Below are positions 15,857 through 23,846 of a stretch of DNA of 64,000 bases, in pieces. The notes below the pieces were generated by a model that saw only the letters and a list, made by a program, of their open reading frames with translations, was not told the DNA's origin and searched no databases. Source of the DNA: UBA12545 sp051024685 (lineage in GTDB: Bacteria; Bacillota; DSM-521; Neomoorellales; Neomoorellaceae); the NCBI GenBank assembly GCA_051024685.1, contig JAZHPA010000011.1, forward strand, positions 5,811 through 69,810, in the 5' to 3' direction. Made by a program: the position numbers and the translations under genes. Position 1 is the first letter of the stretch. Each line of letters opens with the position of its first letter.

Positions 15857-16705
15857 ATGGCGAGGGAAAAGCTGGTTGTCATTAAAGGAGCCGGCGATCT
15901 GGCCAGCGGCGTGGCCCACCGCCTCTGGCGGGCAGGCTTTCGGATAATTATGACCGAGATACCCCAGCCAACGGTAATAAGGCGGACGGTGGCTTTTGCC
16001 GAAGCTGTTTATCAGGGGAGCGTAATAGTAGAAGACCTCAAGGGGAGGCTGGTAAGAAACAGTGAGGAAGCATGGCAGGTGGCTTCCCGGGACGAGGTTG
16101 CCGTCCTCATCGATCCCCAGGCCAGGGTGGTGGAAGAACTGCGGCCCCCGGTGGTGGTGGACGCCATTATGGCCAAAGCCAACTTGGGAACTTCTATCCA
16201 CCAGGCGCCGGTGGTCATTGCCCTGGGACCCGGCTTCCAGGCCGGCCGCGATGCCCACGCGGTCATCGAGACCATGCGGGGCCATTACTTGGGACGTGTT
16301 ATTTTCCAGGGCGAAGCTTTGCCCAATACCGGGGTACCCGGTGAAGTGGGCGGCTACAGCGCGGAGCGGGTACTGAAGGCTCCGGCAGAGGGGATCTTCC
16401 AGGGGCTTAAAGAGATCGGCGATCAAGTCCAGGCGGGGGAAGCAGTGGCACTGGTGGGAGGGATACCGGTGGTGACCGCCATCAGCGGGATCCTGCGCGG
16501 GCTGCTGCACGACGGCCTGTGGGTCAGCAAAGGCATGAAAGTGGGGGATGTGGACCCCCGGGGGGAGCGGGAGCACTGCTTTACCATCTCCGATAAAGCG
16601 CGGGCCATAGCGGGAGGAGTGCTGGAAGCTATTTTATTTTTTCAGAATCGCGGCGCTAGAAGTCTATCCTTTCCCGGTTCCGAGGTAAAAAGAATACAGG
16701 TGTAA
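15857..16705 (+). CDS. yqeB: selenium-dependent molybdenum hydroxylase maturation protein YqeB
   Basis: A 282-residue protein of the YqeB/EF2563 family: VIKGAGDLASGVAHRLWRAG at the N-terminus (Rossmann-like), GPGFQAGRDAHAVIETMRGH in the middle, and a biotinyl/barrel-like segment (PAEGIFQGLKEIGDQVQAGE) near 175-195. YqeB occurs only in genomes with labile-selenium hydroxylases and is thought to act in making or inserting the Se-Mo cofactor. GGAGGGG precedes the ATG. Last gene of the maturation group. Confidence 0.85.
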   Translation: MAREKLVVIKGAGDLASGVAHRLWRAGFRIIMTEIPQPTVIRRTVAFAEAVYQGSVIVEDLKGRLVRNSEEAWQVASRDEVAVLIDPQARVVEELRPPVVVDAIMAKANLGTSIHQAPVVIALGPGFQAGRDAHAVIETMRGHYLGRVIFQGEALPNTGVPGEVGGYSAERVLKAPAEGIFQGLKEIGDQVQAGEAVALVGGIPVVTAISGILRGLLHDGLWVSKGMKVGDVDPRGEREHCFTISDKARAIAGGVLEAILFFQNRGARSLSFPGSEVKRIQV

Positions 16706-16735
16706 GAGAAGGAACCCTAGAAAAATAAAAAAACA

Positions 16736-16764
16736 TTGACAAAATAGTTCAACAGTGTTACTTT
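16736..16764 (+). promoter_or_regulatory. promoter upstream of the first DUF3870 gene
   Basis: TTGACA at 16736-16741, 17 bp spacer, TACTTT at 16759-16764. The leader that follows, about 200 nt, contains the imperfect hairpin GGAAGGGGGGCTTAATC / GATTAGGCTTCC near 16841-16883 followed by GGTTTTTGG, which may be an attenuator. A second TTGACA lies near 16784. Confidence 0.45.
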
Positions 16765-16964
16765 TAAAGCAAAGGTAAAGAAATTGACAAGATGGCTTAT
16801 TGTTTGCAGGTAGATAGCCATGTCCCTCATCCGTTAGAATGGAAGGGGGGCTTAATCTTTGTTTTTAGGGATTAGGCTTCCGGTTTTTGGCCGGTACATT
16901 GTCCAATATAATGACTTGTTCGGTAGGGAGGTGACGCTTTACGCCGAAGGAGGAGGAAACCATC

Positions 16965-17273
16965 CTGATAACGGGTTACGCCAGGCTACCTTCCACCATT
17001 ACAGCATATAAGCTCTACGAGGTTGTAGGCGTAGCAGTAGAAGTCAGGCCCAGTGATGGAGAGATTCTAGATGTTGACTGCAGCTTGGCCACGAGTGTAG
17101 CGCGCAGAATAGTAAAGGAAATAGCATTGGGCTACCGTTTGAGTTACGGCATTGAAGAGCTGGTGGAAAAGATTGAAAGGCGTTATTGTGGTAGCGCCCG
17201 TAAAGCAGTAGTTATGGCCTTTCGCTCTATATACGAAAAGTACGTTGCCTACCGGGAGGGGAGAGTATTATAG
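16965..17273 (+). CDS. DUF3870-family protein, copy 1 (apparent CTG start)
   Basis: A 102-residue DUF3870 protein: ITGYARLPSTITAYKLYEVVG at the start, DVDCSLATSVARR, YRLSYGIEELVEKIERRY and RSIYEKYVAYR at the end. Function unknown; relatives lie beside CoA and B12-mutase genes. No ATG, GTG or TTG lies in frame between the TGA at 16932 and the conserved start. AAGGAGGAGG ends 8 bp before CTG at 16965, which I take as the start; the second copy has the identical arrangement. A downstream TTG at 17085 would cut off the conserved first third. Confidence 0.6.
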   Translation: MITGYARLPSTITAYKLYEVVGVAVEVRPSDGEILDVDCSLATSVARRIVKEIALGYRLSYGIEELVEKIERRYCGSARKAVVMAFRSIYEKYVAYREGRVL

Positions 17274-17749
17274 GGAAGGCGAGGCCCCCCGGGCATATGG
17301 TCGGCTATGTACTTGGCATCGATTTGCCAGAATTGTAAGAAATAGCTTTTCTGGTGATTGTAAGTTTTGACTTTACGGCATTTAACCCTAGAACGGCGTA
17401 GGATGTTACGTATAGTATAGGGGGATAAGTAGATATGGCAGGAAGTTGCTAAAACGACGGCCAGGCGTCTGGGGCCGCAGTTAGTAGCCTTAGCCATTTC
17501 CACTACCAAGTTTTCAATATGTGCGGGTGTACGGTTAGGCGTGGGATTTTGGGGGCCTCTTTTGTGGATACAAGCACTAAGGTCTTGCCCTGATTTTCTA
17601 TAACGGTGGAGGAGCTTATACACCCAACGGACGGAGACCCCAACTATTTCAGCAACCTGCTTAGGGGTATGATTATTCAGGAGGGAAATAATGAGCTGAA
17701 CTGGTGCCTGAGGGTTTCCAGAAGCTTTAAGTTGCTGGTATAATGTCAT
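17249..17749 (-). pseudogene. truncated DDE transposase (IS481-like)
   Basis: The 166-codon frame starts with a helix-turn-helix part (PKQVAEIVGVSVRWVYKLLHRY, about residues 28-50), continues through an arm and linker and reaches FWQIDAKYIADH, the first catalytic Asp of an integrase-type DDE domain. It then runs out into the end of the neighbouring DUF3870 gene (from about 17285), so the other two catalytic residues are lost. It lies between two DUF3870 paralogues. An imperfect inverted repeat, GGGTGGGTGTCCC (17751-17763) / GGGATACCCACCC (17803-17815), precedes it. Confidence 0.75.
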
Positions 17750-17894
17750 TGGGTGGGTGTCCCTCCTTTCGGGGTTTTGGTAACTACTTTGATAATACTC
17801 CTGGGATACCCACCCTTTTCAATACCTGTTTAAACCCTCTCAAAGTACTGTGAACGAAACTCTGGCCTATCTACACAAAAAATGCAAAAAGCTC

Positions 17895-17923
17895 TTGACA
17901 AGGTGAGTTAACGGTGGTATGCT
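17895..17923 (+). promoter_or_regulatory. promoter of the methylmalonyl-CoA block
   Basis: TTGACA at 17895-17900, 17 bp spacer, TATGCT at 17918-17923. It starts a roughly 200-nt leader that contains a terminator-like hairpin before the second DUF3870 gene, in parallel with the arrangement upstream of copy 1. Confidence 0.65.
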
Positions 17924-18007
17924 TAAAATGACAAAAGTGAATAGTGGAACAAATGGTCATCTTGCTTGCAAGTGGATAAGTTAGTCCTTATCCATGGACG
18001 CAATCAG

Positions 18008-18060
18008 GACCTGGCCGGGAGAGATTAGAAGTTTATGCCCGGGCAGGTCTTTCTTTTTAT
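18008..18060 (+). terminator. leader terminator or attenuator
   Basis: GACCTGGCCGGG (18008-18019) pairs with CCCGGGCAGGTC (18038-18049) with one mismatch, followed by TTTCTTTTTAT. It sits between the promoter at 17895 and the DUF3870 gene at 18123, so read-through must be regulated or partial. I could not match the leader to a known riboswitch or T-box. Confidence 0.65.
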
Positions 18061-18122
18061 AAGATGTGACGTTGCAAAGCCGAAGGGGGCGATGAGGGAC
18101 GACAAAAGAGGAGGAAACCCTC

Positions 18123-18458
18123 CTGATAACCGGTTATGCTAAGTTGCCCTCTACGATTGCGGCATATAAGTTGTACGAGGTTGTGGGAGTGGCGGTAGAA
18201 ATTAGGCCGAAGGATGGAGAGATAGTGGATGTTGATTGTAGCCTCGTACCTGATATGACACGCAGAATCATACACGAGGCGGTTGTGGGGTACAGGTTGA
18301 GTAACGGCATTGACGCCCTAACGGAGAGGATCCAACGGCGGTATTGCGGCAGCGCACGTGAAGCGCTGGTGGCGGCTTTCCGCTCGATTTACGAAAAGTG
18401 GATCGCCTACCGCCGGGGGATGTGCTTGGAACAAAGTGAAAGACGAACCAGAGAATAG
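18123..18458 (+). CDS. DUF3870-family protein, copy 2 (apparent CTG start)
   Basis: A 111-residue paralogue of the protein at 16965-17273, colinear over its full length (ITGYAKLPSTIAAYKLYEVVG, DVDCSLVPDMTRR, GSAREALVAAFRSIYEKW). As in copy 1, an in-frame TGA (18093) lies upstream and no standard start follows; AGGAGG (18109-18114) ends exactly 8 bp before CTG at 18123. AGGAGG can also pair with CCTCCT at 18118-18123, which would hide the ribosome site. A 16-codon ATG frame at 18092 with GGGGG upstream overlaps in the other frame and could be a coupled leader. TTG at 18144 is an alternative start. Confidence 0.6.
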   Translation: MITGYAKLPSTIAAYKLYEVVGVAVEIRPKDGEIVDVDCSLVPDMTRRIIHEAVVGYRLSNGIDALTERIQRRYCGSAREALVAAFRSIYEKWIAYRRGMCLEQSERRTRE

Positions 18459-18695
18459 CGGGAGAGCTATTTTGCTTGCAGGTGAGCAAAGACCTTGCTC
18501 GCTGCTCGCTACTACGCAGGCAGGACGTGTGGTAGGGTGAAAACTTATACTCTAAGGCAGTCTTTCTTTTGGTGGAAGGGAGCTGACATCGCGGAAGCAA
18601 TTCTTCCAGTGATTGCATAGGGAGGTGAGAGCCGAAGGCAGTCTGTAAAGGTTTAGCTTGTCTTAGATTGTTTGGGGAGGGGAGGGACCGTTACG
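18459..18695. other. gap before the CoA-transferase, no gene seen
   Basis: About 235 bp with no credible frame. It holds TTGCTTGCAGGT (18472-18483), also found in near-identical form in both DUF3870 leaders (16800-16811 and 17962-17973), a small GAGCAAAGACCTTGCTC hairpin, and the ribosome site of the next gene. Confidence 0.4.
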
Positions 18696-20240
18696 ATGGA
18701 AGAGAGCCGTATTCGGCGGCGAGAGTTACTCAACAAAGTTATGTCGGCTGCCGCTGCGGCCGAGCTGATTGAAGACGGTATGACCGTTGCCACTAGCGGA
18801 TTTACCCCGGCTGGTTATCCCAAAGCTGTGCCCCTTGCCCTGGCTGACAGGGCTAGAAAAGAGAGAATTAAAATCAGCCTCTGGACGGGGGCGTCGGTAG
18901 GAGATGAGCTGGACGGGGCTCTGGCACGGGCAGGTGTGGTGGCTAGACGATTACCTTACCAGACGAACAATTCTATACGCGATGCTATTAATAAGAGGGA
19001 AGTCCTGTATATAGATATGCATTTGAGTCAGGTAGCCCAGCAAGCCCGTTACGGTTTTTTGGGTCACCTGGATATGGCCATTGTGGAAGCAGTAGCTATC
19101 ACACCCGAAGGCCACTTGATTCCTAGTACCTCTGTAGGCAATACTCCCACCTTTGTGAGCTTGGCGGATAAGGTCATCGTGGAGATTAACACGAGCCAGC
19201 CTTTAGAACTGGAGGGCATGCATGATATTTATATACCCGCTGATCCTCCGAGACGCCAGCCCATTCCGCTAACCCGCGTGGATGACCGCATCGGTACCCC
19301 CTATATACCTTGTGATCCGGATAAAATCGTAGCCATTGTATTTACTGATATTAAAGATAATGTTCGCCCCCTAGCACCCGTTGATGCCCTTAGCAAGCAG
19401 ATGGCCCAACATCTAATTGACTTTTTCAAGCAGGAAATCAAGGAAGGGCGCTTACCCAGCAATCTCCTGCCGTTGCAGTCGGGCGTCGGGAGTGTTGCGA
19501 ATGCAGTTCTGGCGGGACTAGCGGAGTCAGACTTTACTAATTTGGAGTTTTATTCCGAGGTTATACAAGATTCCGTTTTTGACCTTATTGATCTAGGCAA
19601 AATGCGCTTTGTATCGGGCACTTCCATTACACCTTCGGAAGAGGGTTTAAGGCGCTTCTATGAAAATTTGAGGACCTATCGCCAGAAAATCATCCTGCGG
19701 CCCCAGGAGATTAGCAATAATCCAGAGGTGGCGCGGCGTTTAGGAGTTATTGCCATGAACACGGCTATAGAAGTAGATATTTATGGCAACGTCAACTCCA
19801 CCCATATCATGGGCAGCCGGATGATGAACGGTATTGGCGGTTCGGGCGATTTTTCCCGGTCTGCTTATCTCTCCATTTTTGCAACACCTTCAACCGCTAA
19901 AAACGGTGCTATTTCCTGCATTGTTCCCATGGTTTCCCACGTAGACCACACCGAACATGAGGTACACGTCGTTATCACCGAATGGGGAGCCGCCGATTTG
20001 CGGAACAAGTCTCCGGTAGAGAGGGCGCGGGAGATTATTAATAAGTGTGCCCATCCCAAATACCGGCCGTGGCTGGAGGAGTATTTAGAGAAGGCCTTAC
20101 GGAGGGGTGGGCATACGCCGCACGATCTGGCAGAGGCTCTATCCTGGCATGTTCGATTTGAGACGAGCGGTGACATGATGCCGTCTTTGGCGGTGGAAGC
20201 GGCGTTGGCTAAAGAGGAAGGGGGAAGTCAGGCATGTTAA
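18696..20240 (+). CDS. acetyl-CoA hydrolase/transferase family CoA-transferase
   Basis: A 514-residue protein of the succinyl-CoA:acetate/propionate CoA-transferase type. Visible family marks are GFTPAGYPKAVP near residue 35, the central GVGSVANAVLAGL, the region NLEFYSEVIQDS with the catalytic Glu of the family, and GGSGDFSRSAYLSIF near 385. Such enzymes move CoA between succinate or acetate and propionate. ATG at 18696 follows GGGAGGG; an upstream TTG frame lacks a ribosome site. Overlaps the mutase gene by 7 bp, tying it to the methylmalonyl pathway. Confidence 0.85.
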   Translation: MEESRIRRRELLNKVMSAAAAAELIEDGMTVATSGFTPAGYPKAVPLALADRARKERIKISLWTGASVGDELDGALARAGVVARRLPYQTNNSIRDAINKREVLYIDMHLSQVAQQARYGFLGHLDMAIVEAVAITPEGHLIPSTSVGNTPTFVSLADKVIVEINTSQPLELEGMHDIYIPADPPRRQPIPLTRVDDRIGTPYIPCDPDKIVAIVFTDIKDNVRPLAPVDALSKQMAQHLIDFFKQEIKEGRLPSNLLPLQSGVGSVANAVLAGLAESDFTNLEFYSEVIQDSVFDLIDLGKMRFVSGTSITPSEEGLRRFYENLRTYRQKIILRPQEISNNPEVARRLGVIAMNTAIEVDIYGNVNSTHIMGSRMMNGIGGSGDFSRSAYLSIFATPSTAKNGAISCIVPMVSHVDHTEHEVHVVITEWGAADLRNKSPVERAREIINKCAHPKYRPWLEEYLEKALRRGGHTPHDLAEALSWHVRFETSGDMMPSLAVEAALAKEEGGSQAC

Positions 20241-21913
20241 AAGAAGAAGCCTTACAAGCCATTTATGCGGCCAAAGAGGCCTGGGACACCCAACGGGTAC
20301 AGAAGGCCGTGGCTAAACATCCGGAACGGCATGAGGAGTTTATTACCGGGTCGGGCTACCCGGTAGAGCGGCTTTACACGCCGGTGGAAATAAGAGAAAT
20401 GGATTACCTTAGGGATTTGGGTTTTCCGGGAGAATATCCTTATACTCGGGGCGTGCAGCCCACCATGTATCGGGGTCGTTTGTGGACGATGCGGCAGTAC
20501 GCGGGTTTTGGCACTGCTGAAGAATCGAACCGTCGGTACAAGTACCTGCTATCCCAGGGGCAGACGGGGTTGAGCGTAGCCTTTGACCTTCCGACCCAAA
20601 TCGGCTACGATTCTGATCATCCCATGGCGGAAGGCGAAGTAGGGAAAGTAGGAGTAGCGATTGATTCGCTGGCTGATATGGAGGTACTTTTTGACGAGAT
20701 ACCCCTTGACAAAGTGAGTACCTCCATGACCATCAATGCTCCGGCGGCGGTGCTTTTATGCATGTATATGGCCGTAGCGGAGAAGCAGGGGGTACCCTTC
20801 CATCAACTGCGCGGCACCATCCAGAACGACATCCTAAAGGAATATGCGGCGCGGGGCACCTATATCTTTCCTCCGGAGCCTTCCATGCGGCTGATTGTAG
20901 ACATTTTTGCCTTCTGCTCTAAGGAACTTCCCGAGTGGAACACCATCAGCATAAGCGGCTATCATATTCGGGAAGCGGGTGCCACTGCGGCACAAGAAGT
21001 GGCCTTTACCCTGGCCGACGGCATTGCCTACGTAGAGGCAGCCCTTAAGGCTGGTCTAAAGGTGGACGAATTTGCTCCTCGTCTATCATTTTTCTTCAAC
21101 GCCCATAATGACTTTTGCGAGGAGATAGCCAAGTTCCGGGCGGCTCGTCGTCTGTGGGCCAAGATCATGAAGGAGCGGTTTGGTGCCAAGGACCCGCGTT
21201 CCATGATGCTTCGTTTCCACACCCAGACGGCGGGTTGCACCTTGACGGCCCAGCAGCCCATGAACAACATTGTCCGAGTGACCATCCAGGCTTTGGCGGC
21301 GGTGCTGGGGGGCACCCAGTCCCTGCATACCAATTCCTATGACGAGGCTCTGGCCCTGCCGTGCGAAGAGGCGGTACGTATAGCCTTGCGGACCCAGCAG
21401 ATTATTGCCTATGAGAGCGGCGTGGCGGACACCATCGATCCGCTGGGAGGGTCTTATTATATTGAAGCCCTTACCAACCGGCTGGAGAAAGAGGCCGAGG
21501 ACTATATTGCCAAGATCGATGCCATGGGCGGGGCGGTAAAAGCCATTGAACAGGGCTACATCCAGCGGGAAATCCAGGACAGCGCCTACCGGTACCAGAA
21601 AGAAATAGAGAGCGGCCGGCGCACCGTAGTGGGCGTCAACAAATTCCAGATGGAAGAAGAGCCTCCGAAGAACCTGCTGAAAGTGGACCCTGCCGTTGGT
21701 GAAGCTCAGAAAAAGAGGCTGCAGGAGCTCAAGGTCCGGCGCGACAACCAAAAGGTCAAGCAGTGCTTAGAGGAACTACGGCGGGTAGCAGCGAGCGAGG
21801 AGAACCTCATGCCGGCCATTTATGAAGCGGTCAAAGCCTATGCAACCCTGGGCGAGATTTGCGGAGTTTTGCGGGAAGTTTTTGGGGAATATCGGGCGCC
21901 GGACAGCATATAA
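20234..21913 (+). CDS. methylmalonyl-CoA mutase, large (catalytic) subunit
   Basis: A 559-residue catalytic domain of an acyl-CoA mutase: PYTRGVQPTMYRGRLWTMRQYAG (about 66-88), GLSVAFDLPTQIGYDSDHP, RGTIQNDILKEY, ISISGYHIREAGA and FHTQTAGCTLTAQQP. The TIM-barrel part only; the cobalamin domain is encoded separately at 21940, the usual split in anaerobic Firmicutes and archaea. It interconverts succinyl-CoA and methylmalonyl-CoA. The PYTRGVQ, tyrosine-containing active-site segment fits methylmalonyl rather than isobutyryl-CoA mutase, and the epimerase and decarboxylase nearby agree. Confidence 0.92.
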   Translation: MLKEEALQAIYAAKEAWDTQRVQKAVAKHPERHEEFITGSGYPVERLYTPVEIREMDYLRDLGFPGEYPYTRGVQPTMYRGRLWTMRQYAGFGTAEESNRRYKYLLSQGQTGLSVAFDLPTQIGYDSDHPMAEGEVGKVGVAIDSLADMEVLFDEIPLDKVSTSMTINAPAAVLLCMYMAVAEKQGVPFHQLRGTIQNDILKEYAARGTYIFPPEPSMRLIVDIFAFCSKELPEWNTISISGYHIREAGATAAQEVAFTLADGIAYVEAALKAGLKVDEFAPRLSFFFNAHNDFCEEIAKFRAARRLWAKIMKERFGAKDPRSMMLRFHTQTAGCTLTAQQPMNNIVRVTIQALAAVLGGTQSLHTNSYDEALALPCEEAVRIALRTQQIIAYESGVADTIDPLGGSYYIEALTNRLEKEAEDYIAKIDAMGGAVKAIEQGYIQREIQDSAYRYQKEIESGRRTVVGVNKFQMEEEPPKNLLKVDPAVGEAQKKRLQELKVRRDNQKVKQCLEELRRVAASEENLMPAIYEAVKAYATLGEICGVLREVFGEYRAPDSI

Positions 21914-21939
21914 GGAGCAACACGAGGGAGGGGAAAGGC

Positions 21940-22359
21940 ATGCGCAAGATCCGGGTACTCATTGCCAAACCGGGCCTGGATGGCCATGATCGCGGGGCCA
22001 AAGTAATAGCTCGCGCGTTGCGGGATGCGGGCATGGAAGTGATTTACACCGGCATACGACAGACCCCGGAGCAGATAGTTGCGGCAGCAATCCAGGAAGA
22101 CGTGGACGTGGTAGGCTTAAGCCTTCTGTCAGGAGCCCACTTATACCTGTTTCCCAAGGTAGTAAAGCTATTGCGGGAGCAAGTGGGTGACAGGGTGCTG
22201 GTGATAGGCGGAGGCATCATACCCGAAGAAGATATCCCCTTACTAGAACAGGAGGGTGTGGCAGCCATCTTTGGTCCAGGTACACCCACCAGCGCCATTG
22301 TGGAATTCATCAAGGAGAAGGTAGGTGAGCGGGCGGAGAAGACAGGGGCGGAGAGTTAG
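21940..22359 (+). CDS. methylmalonyl-CoA mutase, cobalamin-binding subunit
   Basis: A 139-residue B12-binding domain. The base-off motif DxHxxG is DGHDRG (Asp14, His16, Gly19), followed by GLSLLSGAH and VIGGGIIPEED, which hold the nucleotide tail. ATG at 21940 follows GGGAGGGGAAAGG. It binds adenosylcobalamin for the large subunit just upstream; CobO and MeaB in the same block supply and protect that cofactor. Confidence 0.92.
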   Translation: MRKIRVLIAKPGLDGHDRGAKVIARALRDAGMEVIYTGIRQTPEQIVAAAIQEDVDVVGLSLLSGAHLYLFPKVVKLLREQVGDRVLVIGGGIIPEEDIPLLEQEGVAAIFGPGTPTSAIVEFIKEKVGERAEKTGAES

Positions 22360-22435
22360 AAGCGAGAACAGCCAGGAGCCGGGTAGGGGATTGGATTGCG
22401 GAGGCTGGCGCATTCAACGAAGGAGAGGGGTAGTA

Positions 22436-23383
22436 GTGATCGAAGAATTGCTCCGGGAATTTCGTCAAGGCAGCAAGAGGGCAGCCGCCCGGATAATCAG
22501 CCTAATCGAGAATGAAGAGCCGGCCGGTATAGAGCTGCTCAAGAGGCTGTATGCTGAGGGAGGCCACAGCTACATCGTGGGCATAACAGGGCCGGCCGGT
22601 AGCGGGAAAAGTACCCTAACCGATGCGCTGGTAAAGATCATACGGCAGAAAGGTTACCGGGTAGGGGTGGTGGCGGTTGATCCCACCAGCCCCTTCACCG
22701 GCGGTGCCTTACTTGGAGACCGGGTACGCATGAACGACGTGGCTCTGGACCCCGGAGTTTTCATCCGTAGCATGGGGGCTAGGGGTCAATTGGGCGGTCT
22801 TTCCTGGGCCGTGCGGGATGCCTTAGTGGTGCTTGATGCGTTTGGCTGCGACTATCTTTTGGTGGAGACGGTGGGTGCCGGGCAAACCCAGGTGGACATT
22901 GCAGGGGTGGCGGACACCATCGTCCTGGTAACCGTGCCGGGTCTGGGGGACGACATTCAGGCGGCCAAGGCCGGCATTATGGAGATAGGCGATATTTTTG
23001 TGGTGAACAAGGCCGACCGTGGCGATGCAGACCAGGTAGTGCGTTATCTTCAGACGGCCTTAGAACAGGGCAGCAAACAAGAGGGCTGGCAGCCGCCTAT
23101 CTTAAAGACTGTGGCCTGGCGGGGAGAAGGAGTAGAAGAGTTGTGGCAAGCCATAACGCAGCACCGGTCTTTCCTGGAGCAGTCAGGTATCCTGGAACCA
23201 CTGCGCCAGCAGCGTCTAAAAGAGGAGGTCATAGAGCGAGCGGAACGGATGGTTTTAGGGTGGTTAAAGAGGGAGGTTCGGGTGGAGGGATTAGTAGAAC
23301 GGGTTTACAGCCGCCAGTTGGATCCCCATAGTGCGGCAGAGAAGCTGGTGGAGAGGATACTCCGGCCGAAAAACCGGGGCTAG
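22436..23383 (+). CDS. meaB: mutase chaperone GTPase MeaB (ArgK family)
   Basis: A 315-residue G3E-type P-loop GTPase: Walker A GPAGSGKST (52-60), VDPTSPFTGGALLGDR switch region, VETVGAGQTQVDI, and NKAD specificity motif near 185. MeaB gates cofactor loading and protects methylmalonyl-CoA mutase from inactivation. GTG at 22436 follows AGGAGAGGGG; a longer frame from 22325 overlaps the mutase subunit and lacks homology. Confidence 0.92.
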   Translation: MIEELLREFRQGSKRAAARIISLIENEEPAGIELLKRLYAEGGHSYIVGITGPAGSGKSTLTDALVKIIRQKGYRVGVVAVDPTSPFTGGALLGDRVRMNDVALDPGVFIRSMGARGQLGGLSWAVRDALVVLDAFGCDYLLVETVGAGQTQVDIAGVADTIVLVTVPGLGDDIQAAKAGIMEIGDIFVVNKADRGDADQVVRYLQTALEQGSKQEGWQPPILKTVAWRGEGVEELWQAITQHRSFLEQSGILEPLRQQRLKEEVIERAERMVLGWLKREVRVEGLVERVYSRQLDPHSAAEKLVERILRPKNRG

Positions 23384-23423
23384 AATTTAACTTAATCTTA
23401 ATCGACGGGAGGGTTCTGTACCC

Positions 23424-23834
23424 ATGAAAGTAACCCGGGTTGACCACATCGGCATAGCGGTGCCCAACCTCGAGGAGGCCCTCAAGTTTTACGAAGAGGT
23501 GCTGGGGCTCAAATGTGAGGGGATAGAAGAAGTAGCCGAGCAGAAAGTTCGGGTGGCCTTTTTGCCAGTGGGCGACAGCGAGATCGAGCTTCTGGAATCC
23601 ACCGACCCTGAGGGACCCATTGCCAAATTCATCGAAAGCCGGGGTCCGGGTATCCAGCATATCGCCCTGCGGGTGGAGGACATAGAAAAGACCCTGGCCG
23701 AATTGAAAGAGAAGGGTATTCGCTTAATCGATGAGAAACCCCGTTACGGTGCGGGTGGGGCCCAAATAGCCTTTGTTCATCCCAAGGCGACGACCGGTGT
23801 GCTATTGGAGATTTCCCAGCGAGAAGAGAAGTGA
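23424..23834 (+). CDS. mce: methylmalonyl-CoA epimerase
   Basis: A 136-residue glyoxalase-fold (VOC) protein: VDHIGIAVPNLEEAL at residues 6-20 with metal ligand His, GDSEIELLE, GIQHIALRVEDI with the second His, and LEIS at the end with the Glu ligand. It interconverts the R and S forms of methylmalonyl-CoA between the mutase and the decarboxylase/carboxylase. Typical length. Confidence 0.93.
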   Translation: MKVTRVDHIGIAVPNLEEALKFYEEVLGLKCEGIEEVAEQKVRVAFLPVGDSEIELLESTDPEGPIAKFIESRGPGIQHIALRVEDIEKTLAELKEKGIRLIDEKPRYGAGGAQIAFVHPKATTGVLLEISQREEK

Positions 23835-23846
23835 GGTAGAAAGCCC

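Noticed and set aside
16932..16934. Upstream TGA read as selenocysteine in the DUF3870 genes
   Set aside because: No start codon precedes it in frame with a ribosome site, and no SECIS-like hairpin follows. CTG initiation explains both copies better.
17924..18060. T-box or known riboswitch in the DUF3870 leader
   Set aside because: There is a terminator, but the T-box sequence (GGTGGAACCGCG-like) and cores of common riboswitches were not found.
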